A stretch of DNA of 64,000 nt from Alphaproteobacteria bacterium. Lineage in GTDB: Bacteria; Pseudomonadota; Alphaproteobacteria; Micropepsales; Micropepsaceae. Location of the stretch: NCBI GenBank assembly GCA_025350465.1, contig JANXXU010000041.1, positions 1 through 64,000 on the forward strand, in the 5' to 3' direction. Numbering within the stretch: position 1 is the stretch's first letter; each line of letters starts with the position of its first letter. The translations under genes and the position numbers were made by a program. Shown here one piece after another: positions 27,057 through 36,411 of this stretch. The notes beneath the pieces were generated by a model. It had not been told where the DNA came from, searched no databases, and worked only from the letters and a program-made list of their open reading frames with translations.

Positions 27057-28706
27057 CTACTTCCGTGCGGCAACCTTTTTGCCGCGGATGGTCTCAGACG
27101 AAGATCCCAACACCATCGGATTCGCTTCAAGGCTTGACGTATCGAAGCCGTGATAGAGCGACAGGAAGCGAAATGGGTGCGCCTGGTACGAGCGATACAT
27201 GACGTTGTTGATGTCGCTCGTTGTGTCAAAGGTGTCGATGCGTGCGCCTTTGCCCCGAAGCGACAAATGATGTCGCGCCATCAGAAGGCCGAACTGATCG
27301 ATCCAGCGCGACACCTCGCTCCCGCTCAATGCCCGCTCCAGATAGGCTTTGAGGAAGCGTAAGAACGTGTTTGCGTTTTGCGTGGGATTCACCAGGACTA
27401 GATTCGCCGTCAGACGTGATCCGGCGTTTGTGTTGGCCGCATTCTCATTCAGTACGACATCTGCGTCCGCGCAGCGCTCCAGCAGATCCGCGACGCCGCG
27501 CTGAAGCAGAATATCGATGTCGGAGACGAACACCGGCAATTTCAACTTCCGCAGCAGCGTTCCCAGCCTGAGAAAACGCACCGATTGGAAATGCGCCACC
27601 GGTTTCGCGATAAACCCTTTGGGAGGCGCGTCGTAGCATTTGGTCGTGACATGCTCGGCAGCGAAACGATCGCCGGCGAAAAACAGGCGTTTGTCCCTGA
27701 TGCCAATTCCCTTGGCGACGGCTTTGATGTCCTTGGCGCCACCAATGACGTGGACGACCACCAGGCAACTCACGTCGCAAAATTTTAGAATCGACTTGAT
27801 GTACCAGCGCGCATAAAGATCGACGTAGCTTCGATCCGCCGCTGCAAAGAACACGGCCCTCGCGCCAAGGCGTTGGGCGCGAGCCTGTAGCTGCTTCCAA
27901 TCAACGGGGCGCCCGTCCGCCGTGGCCAAGGCAACCGCGCTTTCTTTGGCGGGTGTAGGCGTCGGGTTCAGCACGAGGGGCAAATCAAGCGCCTGAGCGG
28001 CGAGGCGATAATGTTTCGCCCAGCCTTCCCATTCCGAGCCCTGCGGCACATCGACCACAAGCCCTCGGGCGGTTTTCAGCAGCTGCCCGACTTTTTTTGC
28101 CGCGCCATCGTCGAGGGGCGCGCACAAGGTCAAGCTCGCGGCGTCGTAGAGATTGCGCAGGCTGAGAAGAGGATGAACGTCGGTTGCGGATTCCACCGCG
28201 GTTTGCGCGCCAAGGGCGGTGCGGGCAAGCGCATGCGCGGGATCAAGCTTCAGCAGCGCCGCTGCATACTTGGCTGCTATGTGCTTGCGATCCAGCGCTA
28301 CGTTGCACGAAAGGGCGGAATTGAGCAGTGCGATATTGCCTGGCGCGACAGCGGCGAGCGCCGACGCATACTTCTCCGCCTCGGCGACTTGGCCCGCCGC
28401 AACATAGTCGTTGAAACATTTGATCGCAGCCGGCATCTGCGCGCGGATATCTTCGATTAGGACGTCCGCGTTCGTCGCAACCGTCTTGAGGACCGCGAGC
28501 TTCTCGATCGCCTTGAGGGTTTGGCCGTCGGCACCGAGCATACTCACAATCTGTTGCAACGTCTCGACATTGCCGGATTGCAGCGTATCGACGTGCTCCA
28601 ACAGCACGAGCGCATCCTTGTATCTGCCTTCGCGGCCAAGCGAATTTGCCAAGTGCCGAAGACTGCTGAGCTCGCGATGCGGCTGCTCCAGAACGTGCGT
28701 GTTCAT
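27057..28706 (-). CDS. TPR protein with DxD glycosyltransferase-like domain
   Basis: The product is 549 residues. The first 200 or so residues are helical with TPR-like spacing (LANSLGREGRYKDALVLLE, AEAEKYASALAAVAPGN). The C-terminal half resembles a nucleotide-diphospho-sugar transferase: LKLPVFVSDIDILLQRG carries the metal-binding Asp396-x-Asp398, preceded by FQSVRFLRLGTLLRKL and followed by NTNAGSRLTANLVLV. The start overlaps the stop of the GT41-like gene by 4 bases, so the pair is probably coupled. No signal peptide is seen, so a cytoplasmic protein is expected. The assignment to a glycosyltransferase family is by motif only. A small hairpin (27067-27085) lies inside its last codons. Confidence 0.65.
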   Translation of the reverse strand: MNTHVLEQPHRELSSLRHLANSLGREGRYKDALVLLEHVDTLQSGNVETLQQIVSMLGADGQTLKAIEKLAVLKTVATNADVLIEDIRAQMPAAIKCFNDYVAAGQVAEAEKYASALAAVAPGNIALLNSALSCNVALDRKHIAAKYAAALLKLDPAHALARTALGAQTAVESATDVHPLLSLRNLYDAASLTLCAPLDDGAAKKVGQLLKTARGLVVDVPQGSEWEGWAKHYRLAAQALDLPLVLNPTPTPAKESAVALATADGRPVDWKQLQARAQRLGARAVFFAAADRSYVDLYARWYIKSILKFCDVSCLVVVHVIGGAKDIKAVAKGIGIRDKRLFFAGDRFAAEHVTTKCYDAPPKGFIAKPVAHFQSVRFLRLGTLLRKLKLPVFVSDIDILLQRGVADLLERCADADVVLNENAANTNAGSRLTANLVLVNPTQNANTFLRFLKAYLERALSGSEVSRWIDQFGLLMARHHLSLRGKGARIDTFDTTSDINNVMYRSYQAHPFRFLSLYHGFDTSSLEANPMVLGSSSETIRGKKVAARK

Positions 28707-30823
28707 CGCGTTCCGGTCTTGCGCCGTTTGACCGGCACTGCCTGCTCGCGTTCACGCACGACCTTGGGCGCCTCGATCTTCTTCATGGAAGTATTTCTCG
28801 CGGCGGCGGCGATATCGGCCTCAGTCCACGAACGACCGTCCGCGTTCATCGGTCGCGACAAATGCCGGCGCTCAAGCGCCGCCTTGTACAGGCTTTCGTA
28901 TTCCGCTGTCGCCAAGAGTTCTTGGTGCTCATGGTCTAACGCGATGCCGATTTCGAGATAGGCATCGAGGTTAGCGAGGTTGGGCCGTGGCAAGAGGCCC
29001 TTGCGGTAATCGTCGACCATGCCGCGATACAAATCTTGCAATCGCGCGACCAATTTGTCCGTCGCGAAGAGCATGCAGCGATCGCGCTCCTTGGCCAACC
29101 TTGCTTTGTAAGCCCGCACTTGCTTTGGGTTGAAGCCAAGCGACACTGCGCGCTCGACATAGGTGATCGGATCGGCGACCACCAATTCGGGCAGCCCGGC
29201 TGAGCGAACCAAACTGCCGCAGACGCGCGAGGCGAACCCGCGGCCAGACAGCGTCAATACCGGCACTCCCATCCAAAGCGCATCCGACGCCGTCGTGTGC
29301 GCGCCGTAAGGCACCGTGTCCAAGAACAGGTCCGCCAGCGGATAACGCGCAAGGTGCGCGGCATTCTTGACCCGCAGCGCAAAAACCAGCCGCGTGCGTT
29401 CAACGCCGTGACGCTCGGCGTATTCCTTCAGGCGGGTCTTGGTTTCTTCCGAGCTGTCGAGGAGCCAGAGTACGCTGCCCGGCACGCGCTTCAAAATATC
29501 CAGCCAACGGTCGAACGTGAAGCGCGAGATCTTGTGCGTGCCGTTGAAGCAGCAATAGACGAAGGCATCGTCCGGCAGTCCCATCTCGCCGCGCGTGGGT
29601 GCGGGCGCCACCTCCCGCTTGCGGTCGTTCGGCTGATAACACGGCAAGCGAACGACCTTTTCGGAGTAGTACTTCTCCGAGCCTGGGGGAATGATCCAAT
29701 CGTCGGCGACAATGTAGTGGTGGTACGGCGTACCCATCGTGCCGGGATAGCCGAGCCAATTCACGAGGATCGGCGCGGGCCGCCGCGCGAACACTCCGGT
29801 GCGCGCGTCGCGCGTGTGCCCGTTGACGTCGACCAAGATATCGATCCCATCGGCCGAAATCTTCGCCGCCGCCTGGTCGTCCGTGAGCTGACGAATATCG
29901 GTCCAGTTTTTTACCGCCGCCTTCGTGCGCTGGCTGAGTGCGCTGTTGGATTCGGGGCCGCAATAGTAAACGAACACGTCGATGTCGGATTGGGTGTGCA
30001 GTTCAAAGAACTCGGCCATCAGATAACCGACGGCGTGATCACGCAAATCCGATGAAACATAGCCAACGCGCAGCCGACGCGCCTTGAGGTTGATCGGCGC
30101 TTTGCGGCGATCGGCCTCCGGGGAGTGCGGCCCCTCCGCGTTTGATTGGCGGGCGTAACGATCGGCACAAGCCAGTTGCAGCAGCGGATCATCGGTGTAT
30201 ACGGCCATCGACAACGGATGAATGCCGCGCGTCAGCGCCTTGCGATCCATGCGTTCGGAAGGAACGATGATCGGCCATTTGCATTGGGCGAGCCGCAAGG
30301 CGACAAGTTGTTCGATGACGTCGTTCTGCTGCGGACTGATGTCCAGGCATTGCTGAACCGCTGCTTCGGCACGCTCGGGGAGCTGGCGATCCGACAGCAC
30401 GCGCGCGATCTGCTTCAGCGTTGTGGCGACGTGTGAGACGTTGGTGCCGGTCAAAGGCAGCGGACGGTTGACGGCGGTCGTCCACAGTTCGAGAGCCCGA
30501 TCGGGGGCGCCGGAGCGCTCGAGAATTCCACCGAGGTTGATATAGCCCGGAATGAAGTCGGCATTCAGCGCGATTGCTTGTTGCAACGCCGCCGCCGCGC
30601 CGGCAACGTCGCCGCACTGGCTGTCGAGCGCCGAACAGTTGAAATAAGCAACGTAGAGAAGGGGGTGCTGAGGATTGGCGGTGATCCACGCGCGGTAGAG
30701 TTTTCGTGCGGGGTCGGCCTGATCCGCGGCAGTCAACTTGCTTGCTTTGTCGATCAATTCCGTCAGTGCAAGCGAGCCGCTCGCGATCTTCTGCAATGCG
30801 TTAAGGAACAGATTTTCTGACAT
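28703..30823 (-). CDS. GT41 SPINDLY/OGT-like protein glycosyltransferase with TPR domain
   Basis: The product is 706 residues from ATG 30823. The N-terminal 190 residues carry TPR-like helices (NADFIPGYINLGGILERSG). The catalytic half has the GT41 hallmarks: RVGYVSSDLRDHAVGYL with the active-site His region, ILVDVNGHTRDAR, NWLGYPGTMG, CCFNGTHKISRFTFDRW, VLWLLDSS and LFLDTVPYGAHTTASDALW. In eukaryotes GT41 adds GlcNAc or fucose to Ser/Thr; bacterial GT41 members include HMW1C, which adds hexose to Asn of adhesins. The gene lies downstream of the giant repeat gene on the same strand and overlaps the next glycosyltransferase-like gene. The repeat protein is the obvious candidate substrate, by inference. 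Confidence 0.88.
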   Translation of the reverse strand: MSENLFLNALQKIASGSLALTELIDKASKLTAADQADPARKLYRAWITANPQHPLLYVAYFNCSALDSQCGDVAGAAAALQQAIALNADFIPGYINLGGILERSGAPDRALELWTTAVNRPLPLTGTNVSHVATTLKQIARVLSDRQLPERAEAAVQQCLDISPQQNDVIEQLVALRLAQCKWPIIVPSERMDRKALTRGIHPLSMAVYTDDPLLQLACADRYARQSNAEGPHSPEADRRKAPINLKARRLRVGYVSSDLRDHAVGYLMAEFFELHTQSDIDVFVYYCGPESNSALSQRTKAAVKNWTDIRQLTDDQAAAKISADGIDILVDVNGHTRDARTGVFARRPAPILVNWLGYPGTMGTPYHHYIVADDWIIPPGSEKYYSEKVVRLPCYQPNDRKREVAPAPTRGEMGLPDDAFVYCCFNGTHKISRFTFDRWLDILKRVPGSVLWLLDSSEETKTRLKEYAERHGVERTRLVFALRVKNAAHLARYPLADLFLDTVPYGAHTTASDALWMGVPVLTLSGRGFASRVCGSLVRSAGLPELVVADPITYVERAVSLGFNPKQVRAYKARLAKERDRCMLFATDKLVARLQDLYRGMVDDYRKGLLPRPNLANLDAYLEIGIALDHEHQELLATAEYESLYKAALERRHLSRPMNADGRSWTEADIAAAARNTSMKKIEAPKVVREREQAVPVKRRKTGTR

Positions 30824-30929
30824 GCGCGCGTCGCCTCGTCCGGGGGACACTGTTCCCCGTTATCGGCGAAGAAGTTGGACGATTATGCTTACAATTCCGC
30901 TAACGCGGGGGAGCGGGAGTCCAAGCGCG

Positions 30930-30958
30930 GGGTGGCCGGCCACGATCGGCCGCCACCC
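30930..30958 (-). terminator. Hairpin between the giant repeat gene and the GT41 gene
   Basis: GGGTGGC (30930-30936) and GGCC (30938-30941) pair with GGCC (30948-30951) and GCCACCC (30952-30958), giving an 11-pair stem with one bulged base and a 6-base loop. It lies 20 bases past the giant gene's stop. There is no U-run, so it may act in mRNA stability or partial termination rather than as a classical terminator. Confidence 0.5.
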
Positions 30959-30977
30959 GGCACTATTGCGATCGGCC

Positions 30978-33900
30978 TTAACCGCTGGCCAGGACGTAGG
31001 CTTCGATCTGCGCCGCGTCCATGCTGCCGATTTGCGTCGAGTTGAAGCCGGCAAGCTGCGTCGTCGTCATCGCCGTTATGTTCGTCGTCGACAGCTGATC
31101 GATCTGAGTGATCGTCAGGGCTCCGACCTGCGTCGCGGTCAACGAACCGACTGCCGTCGTCGACAGAGCGCCGATTGCCGTGGTCGTCAGGTTGGCGACC
31201 TGCGTCGGCGTCAGGACGGCAATCTGGGTGCTGAGGAACTCGTCGAGATCCGATGCCGAGAGGCCGTGGATCTGGCTCGTGTTCAGGCTGGCGACTTGCG
31301 TCGTGCTCAGGCCCGCCACTTGCGTTGCATTGAGCGCGGCGAAGTTCGTCGCACTCAAGTTCGACAGCTGCGTCACCGACAACGCGCCGATCTGAGTGTC
31401 GGCGAACTCACCGATGTCAGTCGTGAACAGCGCGCGCAACTCGGTTCCCGTCAAAGCGGCCATTTGCGTGCCGTTGAGCGCCGCGACCTGCGTTGAATTT
31501 AGCGCCGAGAAGTTGGTGGCGCCGAGGCCGGCGACCTGCGTCGTCGACAGCGCGGCGATCTGGGTGTCGCCGAACTGGCTGATGTCGGTCGCGGTCAGAC
31601 CGCGCAGCTGAGTGACGGTCAGAGCACCGATTTGTGTCGTGCTCAGGCTGGCGACTTGCGTGTCGACCAGCGCCGAGAGGTTCGTGCCGCTCAGGCTGGC
31701 AAGCTGCGTCGTCGTCAACGCCGCGATCTGCGTCCCGTTCAGCGAGGCGATGTTCGTGGCGCTGAACGCGCCAAGCTGAGTCGTAGTCAACGTCGCAATC
31801 TGCGTATCGGCGAAGGCGGCAGCGTCCGTCGTGGTCAGACCATGCAACTGCGTCGTCGTCAAAGCGCCGATCTGGGTCGTCGAGAAGCTGCCCACCTGGG
31901 TGTCGATCAGTGCCGACAGATTCGCCGTATTTAGGCTGGCGATCTGCGTCGTCGTCAGGCTGCCGACCTGGGTCGTGTTGAGTGTGGCGAGGTTGGTCGG
32001 ACCGAAGGCCGACAGCTGAACCGTCGTCAGCGCGCCGATTTGCGTCGGGGTGAACTCGCCGACATCGGTCGTCTGCAACGCGGCGATCTGGGTCGTCGTC
32101 AGGCCGTGCAGCTGGGTCGTGGTCAAGCTCGCGACCTGCGTATCGACCAAAGCCTCGAATGTGGTCGCGCTGAACTTGGAGATCTGAGTGGCGTTGAGCG
32201 CGTCGAGCAGGGTCGTCGAGAGTTCGCCCACGTCGGTGGCGTTGAGGCCGGCGAGTTGGGTGACGCTGAGGCCCGCGAACTGCGTCGCCGTCAAGCCGCT
32301 CATTTGTGTGGAGTCGAAGGCCGACAGATTGGTCGCGCTGAACGCGGCCAGCTGTGTTGCGCTGAAGGAGGCGATCTGGGTGGCGGTGAACTCGTTCGCG
32401 TCGGTCGTGGTCAAGGCCGCGACCTGGGTCGTGGTCACACCCTGCAGCTGTGTCGTGGTCAGGGACTGAACGGTCGGCGCGTCGAGCGAAGAGAAGTTCG
32501 TGGTGCTGAGGCTTGACAATTGTGTCGGGCTCAAGGCGTCGATCTGGGTCGCGTTGAACTCGGCGAAGTCGGTGGTCGACAGGTTCTTCAGCTGTGTCGT
32601 GGTCAGAGCGCCGATCTGCGTCGTGCTCAGATCCGCGATCTGCGACGCCGTCAGCGCCGACAGATTCGCCGCGCTCAGGCTGGCGATCTGCGTCGTCGTC
32701 AAGGCGGCAACTTGCGAATCGTTGAGCGCGGCCAGATTGGTCGGGCCGAACGCCGCCAGCTGGGTCGTCGAGAGCGCGGCGATTTGCGTGGTGACAAACT
32801 CGCCGATGTCGGTGGTCGTGAGAGCCGCGATCTGCGTCGTCGTCACGCCGCGCAGCTGGGTAGCCGTTAGCGCCGCGACCTGCGTGTCACCCAAGGCGGC
32901 AAAGGCGGCCGGCGTGAATCCCGAAAGTTGCGTTGCGCTCAAGGCGCCCAGCTGGGTCGTGCTGAATTCGCCGATGTCGGTCGCATTTAGGCCTTGCAGC
33001 AGCGTGGTGCTGAGACCCGAGATCTGGGTCGTCGTCAGGCCGGAGAACTGAGTCGCGTCGAGCGCCGACAGGTTCGTGGCTGTGAAGGCGCCGATCTGTA
33101 TGGCAGTGAACGAGCCGAGCTGGGTCGAGGTGAACTCATTGACGTTGGTCGTCGACAGACCCTTGAGCTGAGTTGTGGTCAGCGCATCCACCTGCGTCGT
33201 CGTCAGATTACCGATCTGCGTCGCGTCGAAGGCCGAGAAATTGGTGGCCGAGAGGTTGGCGATTTGCGTCGTGGTCAAGCCGCCGAGCTGCGTCGCGGCC
33301 AGCGCGTTCAGATTGGTCGGGCCGAACAGGGCAAGCTGCGCGTTCGACAGGCCACCGATTTGCGTCGCGGTGAATTCGCCGACGTCCGTGGTCGACAGGG
33401 CAGCAATCTGGGTCGAGGTCAAGCCACGCAACTGGGTGACTGACAAACTACCGACTTGCGTGTCGTCGAGCGCGGCGAAAGCCGTCGCCGTCAGATTCGA
33501 AAGCTGCGTCTGGGTCAGGGCGCCGAGTTGCGTCGTGCTGAACTCGCCGATGTCGGTGGCGTTAAGGCCGCGCAGCTGCGTCGTGCTGAGGCTGGCGACT
33601 TGTGTCGTGGTCAGCCCGGCGACTTGCGTCTGATTGAGCGCGGAGAGGTCCGTGGTGCTGATTTGTGTGAGCTGTGCGGTGGTCAACGCGGCGATCTGCG
33701 TGTCGGCGAATTCACCGATGTCGGTGGTCGTCAAGGCGCGCAGCTGCAACGTGGTGATGGCGCGGATCTGGGTCGCGTTCAGGGCGGCGATCTGCGTGTC
33801 GCCGAGGGCGGAGAAGTTCGTCGTGCTGAGGCCTGCGATCTGGGTCGCGCTCAAGAAGCTGATCTGCGTTGTGTCTAGGGCGCCGAGGTTGGTCGGGCCA

Positions 33901-36071
33901 AAGGCCGCCAGCTGCGTCGTTGCTAGCGAGCCGATCTGCGTCTCGGTGAACTCGACGACGTCGGTGGTGGAGAGGCCGGCGATCTGCGTCATCGTGACGC
34001 CGCGGAGCTGTGTGGTCGTCAAGCTCGAAACACCAGTCGCGTCGAGCGCGGCAAAAGCGGTCGCGGTCAGGTTCGAGATCTGCGTTGAGGCCAGCGCGCC
34101 GAGCTGGGTGGTCGAGAACTCGCCGATGTCGGTCGCGTTCAGGCCGCCCAATTGCGTTGCGTTCAGGCTGGCAATTTGCGTCGTCGAGAGACCGGCGACT
34201 TGAGTCTGGTTAAGCGCCGACAGGTTTGTCGCGCTGAAGGCGGACAATTGCGCCGTGCTCAGAGCGCCGATCTGGGTGTCGGCGAATTCGCCGACGTCGG
34301 TCGTCGTCAGGCCGCGCAGTTGAAGGATTGTCAGCGCGCCAATCTGAGTGGTGGTGAGCGCGCCAATTTGCGTGTCGGCAAGCGCCGAAACGTTCGTCGC
34401 GCTCAGATTGCCGAGCTGTGTCGCGGACAGCGCGGCGATCTGCGTGTCGGCGAACTCGCTGATGTCGGTGGTCGACAGGCTGCGCATCTGCGTCGCCGTC
34501 AGCGCGCCGATCTGGGTCGTCGTGAAGAGGCCGAACCGCGTGTCGTCGAACGCCGACAGATTGGTTGCGTTCAAGCCCGCGATCTGGGTCGTCGTCAGGC
34601 CGCCGACCTGCGTCGCGTCGAGCGCGCCGAGGTTTGTCACGCCGAAGGCCGCGACCTGCGTGGTGGCCAACGCGCCGATCTGGGTGGCTGTGAACTCAGC
34701 GATGTCGGTGGTCGAAAGCCCCGCGATCTGCGTCGTCGTCATGCCGCGCAATTGCGTTGTGGACAGGCTCCCGATCTGCGTGGCGTCCAGCGCCGCAAAG
34801 CTCGCCGCCGCTAGGTTAGAGAGCTGCCCTGAGCTGAAGGAATTGAGTTGGGTCGTGCTGAACTCACCGACATCGGTGGCGCTCAGGCCGCGCAACTGAA
34901 GCGCGCTGAGGCTGGTCAGCTGGGTCGAGGTCAGTGCGGCGACTTGCGTGTTGTTGAGCGCCGAGAAATTGGTCGGGGTGAAGGCGGCGAGCTGGAGCGT
35001 GCCGAGCGCCGCGATTTGCGTATCGGCGAACTCGCCGATGTCGGTCGTGGTCAAGCCTCGCAACTGCGTGGTGGTCAGCGCGCCGATCTGCGTGGTGGTC
35101 AGCGCCTGGACCTGAGTGTCGGCCAGCGCCGAGATATTCGTCGCGGTTATGGCTGCGAGCTGTGTCGCGCTGAGTGCCGCGATCTGAGTGTCGGCGAAAT
35201 CGCTGACGTCGGTCGACGTCATGTTTTTCAGCTGCGTGACGGTCAGCGCGCCGATCTGCGTGGTCGTCAGGCCGCCGAATTGGGTCGCGTTGATCGCGGA
35301 CAGGTTCGTGGCGCTTAGGTTCGCGATCTGAGAGGTGGTCAAGCCGCCGATCTGCGTTGCGCCGAGAGCACTGAGATTGGTGACGCCGAGCGCCGCGAGC
35401 TGCGTATTCGCCAGGGCGCCGATTTGAGTCGCGGTGAACTCGTTCACGTCGGTCGTGGAGAGGCCGGCGAGTTGTGTGGTCGCGAGGTTGTGAATCTGGG
35501 TCGTCGACAGACCGGCGACCTGGGTGGCATCGAGCGCCGAGAAGTTCGTTACCGACAGGGCGCGCAGCTGCGTCGTATTGAAGGCCCCGACCTGCGTGTC
35601 GACAAACTCGGAAATGTCGGTCGTTCTCAAACCGGCAATTTCCGTCGTCGTCAGACCCGCGATCTGGGTCGTTGTCAACGCGCCGATCTGCGTGTCGGCG
35701 AGCGAGGAGAAATTCGTCACGCCCATCGCGCCGATTTGCGAGGTGCTCAGCGCCGCGATGTGCGTTTGGTCGAAATTGTCCAACTGCACGCTAGTCATCG
35801 AGGCAAACTGTTGGTTGGTCAGAACCAGAAGTTGCGAGGTGTCGAACACCAGCGCACTCGAGAATTGCGGGATCTGCGTTACCGTCAAACCGCGCACTTG
35901 GGTCGGAGAAAGTGCCGCAAGCTGCGTTGCGCTGATTACCGCGATGCCGCTTGTGTTGATGGCACCGACTTGCGTCGAGCTCAATGAGGCGATGTCGGTT
36001 GTCGTCAAGCTCTGAATCACCGTCGTCGACAACGCTGCGATTTGTGCAGGTGTCAGAAGCGAGATCGACAT
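30978..36071 (-). CDS. Giant octapeptide-repeat protein (1697 residues)
   Basis: From about residue 7 to the C-terminus the protein is a run of about 210 octads with the pattern [ST]-x-T-[QDN]-[ILVF]-x-x-[LF]. Register is kept almost without break; I see one 6-residue insertion near residue 75. Octads of the form T-D-x-x-E-F recur every 7 or 10 octads and divide it into 23 blocks. I see no Cys or Trp, one Tyr (in the last eight residues) and very few Lys, so it is acidic and Thr/Ser/Ala/Leu-rich. About 18 octads carry an N-x-S sequon (TNLSAL, TNFSAL). There is no signal peptide, membrane helix or RTX motif. I do not recognise a named family. A solenoid is likely; whether it is alpha (S/T-x-x-Q looks like a helix cap) or beta is open. 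Neighbours are two glycosyltransferase genes and a UDP-xylose synthase gene. Confidence 0.9.
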   Translation of the reverse strand: MSISLLTPAQIAALSTTVIQSLTTTDIASLSSTQVGAINTSGIAVISATQLAALSPTQVRGLTVTQIPQFSSALVFDTSQLLVLTNQQFASMTSVQLDNFDQTHIAALSTSQIGAMGVTNFSSLADTQIGALTTTQIAGLTTTEIAGLRTTDISEFVDTQVGAFNTTQLRALSVTNFSALDATQVAGLSTTQIHNLATTQLAGLSTTDVNEFTATQIGALANTQLAALGVTNLSALGATQIGGLTTSQIANLSATNLSAINATQFGGLTTTQIGALTVTQLKNMTSTDVSDFADTQIAALSATQLAAITATNISALADTQVQALTTTQIGALTTTQLRGLTTTDIGEFADTQIAALGTLQLAAFTPTNFSALNNTQVAALTSTQLTSLSALQLRGLSATDVGEFSTTQLNSFSSGQLSNLAAASFAALDATQIGSLSTTQLRGMTTTQIAGLSTTDIAEFTATQIGALATTQVAAFGVTNLGALDATQVGGLTTTQIAGLNATNLSAFDDTRFGLFTTTQIGALTATQMRSLSTTDISEFADTQIAALSATQLGNLSATNVSALADTQIGALTTTQIGALTILQLRGLTTTDVGEFADTQIGALSTAQLSAFSATNLSALNQTQVAGLSTTQIASLNATQLGGLNATDIGEFSTTQLGALASTQISNLTATAFAALDATGVSSLTTTQLRGVTMTQIAGLSTTDVVEFTETQIGSLATTQLAAFGPTNLGALDTTQISFLSATQIAGLSTTNFSALGDTQIAALNATQIRAITTLQLRALTTTDIGEFADTQIAALTTAQLTQISTTDLSALNQTQVAGLTTTQVASLSTTQLRGLNATDIGEFSTTQLGALTQTQLSNLTATAFAALDDTQVGSLSVTQLRGLTSTQIAALSTTDVGEFTATQIGGLSNAQLALFGPTNLNALAATQLGGLTTTQIANLSATNFSAFDATQIGNLTTTQVDALTTTQLKGLSTTNVNEFTSTQLGSFTAIQIGAFTATNLSALDATQFSGLTTTQISGLSTTLLQGLNATDIGEFSTTQLGALSATQLSGFTPAAFAALGDTQVAALTATQLRGVTTTQIAALTTTDIGEFVTTQIAALSTTQLAAFGPTNLAALNDSQVAALTTTQIASLSAANLSALTASQIADLSTTQIGALTTTQLKNLSTTDFAEFNATQIDALSPTQLSSLSTTNFSSLDAPTVQSLTTTQLQGVTTTQVAALTTTDANEFTATQIASFSATQLAAFSATNLSAFDSTQMSGLTATQFAGLSVTQLAGLNATDVGELSTTLLDALNATQISKFSATTFEALVDTQVASLTTTQLHGLTTTQIAALQTTDVGEFTPTQIGALTTVQLSAFGPTNLATLNTTQVGSLTTTQIASLNTANLSALIDTQVGSFSTTQIGALTTTQLHGLTTTDAAAFADTQIATLTTTQLGAFSATNIASLNGTQIAALTTTQLASLSGTNLSALVDTQVASLSTTQIGALTVTQLRGLTATDISQFGDTQIAALSTTQVAGLGATNFSALNSTQVAALNGTQMAALTGTELRALFTTDIGEFADTQIGALSVTQLSNLSATNFAALNATQVAGLSTTQVASLNTSQIHGLSASDLDEFLSTQIAVLTPTQVANLTTTAIGALSTTAVGSLTATQVGALTITQIDQLSTTNITAMTTTQLAGFNSTQIGSMDAAQIEAYVLASG

Positions 36072-36411
36072 TGAAAGTCACCAGGTGTTGAAGGCGGAAG
36101 AAAATGCGCGAAGCGCCCAAGGTGGACGCTTTGGCGCGCAAACCGTATCACTCGCTTTGTTTAGTATTGGTTACGCAAAGAAGAACCATTACCAAAGTAT
36201 TGTCGCCGTCTCTCTCAATTGAGAATCTGTTCAGATGTTGCGTTTCATACGCCGCTCATGCGGGCGTGGATTGCGCAGGACGAGCGCTGAAACTCGCGCA
36301 AATCTCAGGGGAAATCTCGTTCGCGGCGCCGAGACCGAGACGCTCAAGCTGCTATGATTTCGGATCGATTCGCCGATCCGGAGCCGGTAGAACAACCTTT
36401 AGGTCGATCGC
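36072..36411. promoter_or_regulatory. Divergent promoter region of the giant repeat gene and the UDP-xylose synthase gene
   Basis: The 340 bases are noticeably richer in A and T than their surroundings between about 36140 and 36250 (for example TTTAGTATTGG), which fits a shared divergent promoter. I cannot assign individual boxes. A perfect 12-base palindrome is annotated separately. The giant gene has only a weak GGTGA upstream of its ATG. Confidence 0.5.
36213..36224. promoter_or_regulatory. Perfect palindrome TCTCAATTGAGA
   Basis: The 12-base perfect palindrome lies midway in the divergent region, 142 bases from the giant gene's start and 188 from the decarboxylase start. It has the look of a dimeric repressor site. 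No regulator gene is adjacent. Function is inferred. Confidence 0.4.

Noticed and set aside
31108-36015. Long forward-strand open frames over the giant repeat gene
   Set aside because: They run in one antisense phase and mirror the octad repeat codons; stop codons are simply rare in that phase. The reverse-strand frame is continuous for 5.1 kb and has a regular protein pattern.
30978-36071. CRISPR-like or minisatellite array
   Set aside because: The 24-base periodicity has no unique spacers and is explained by the octapeptide code.
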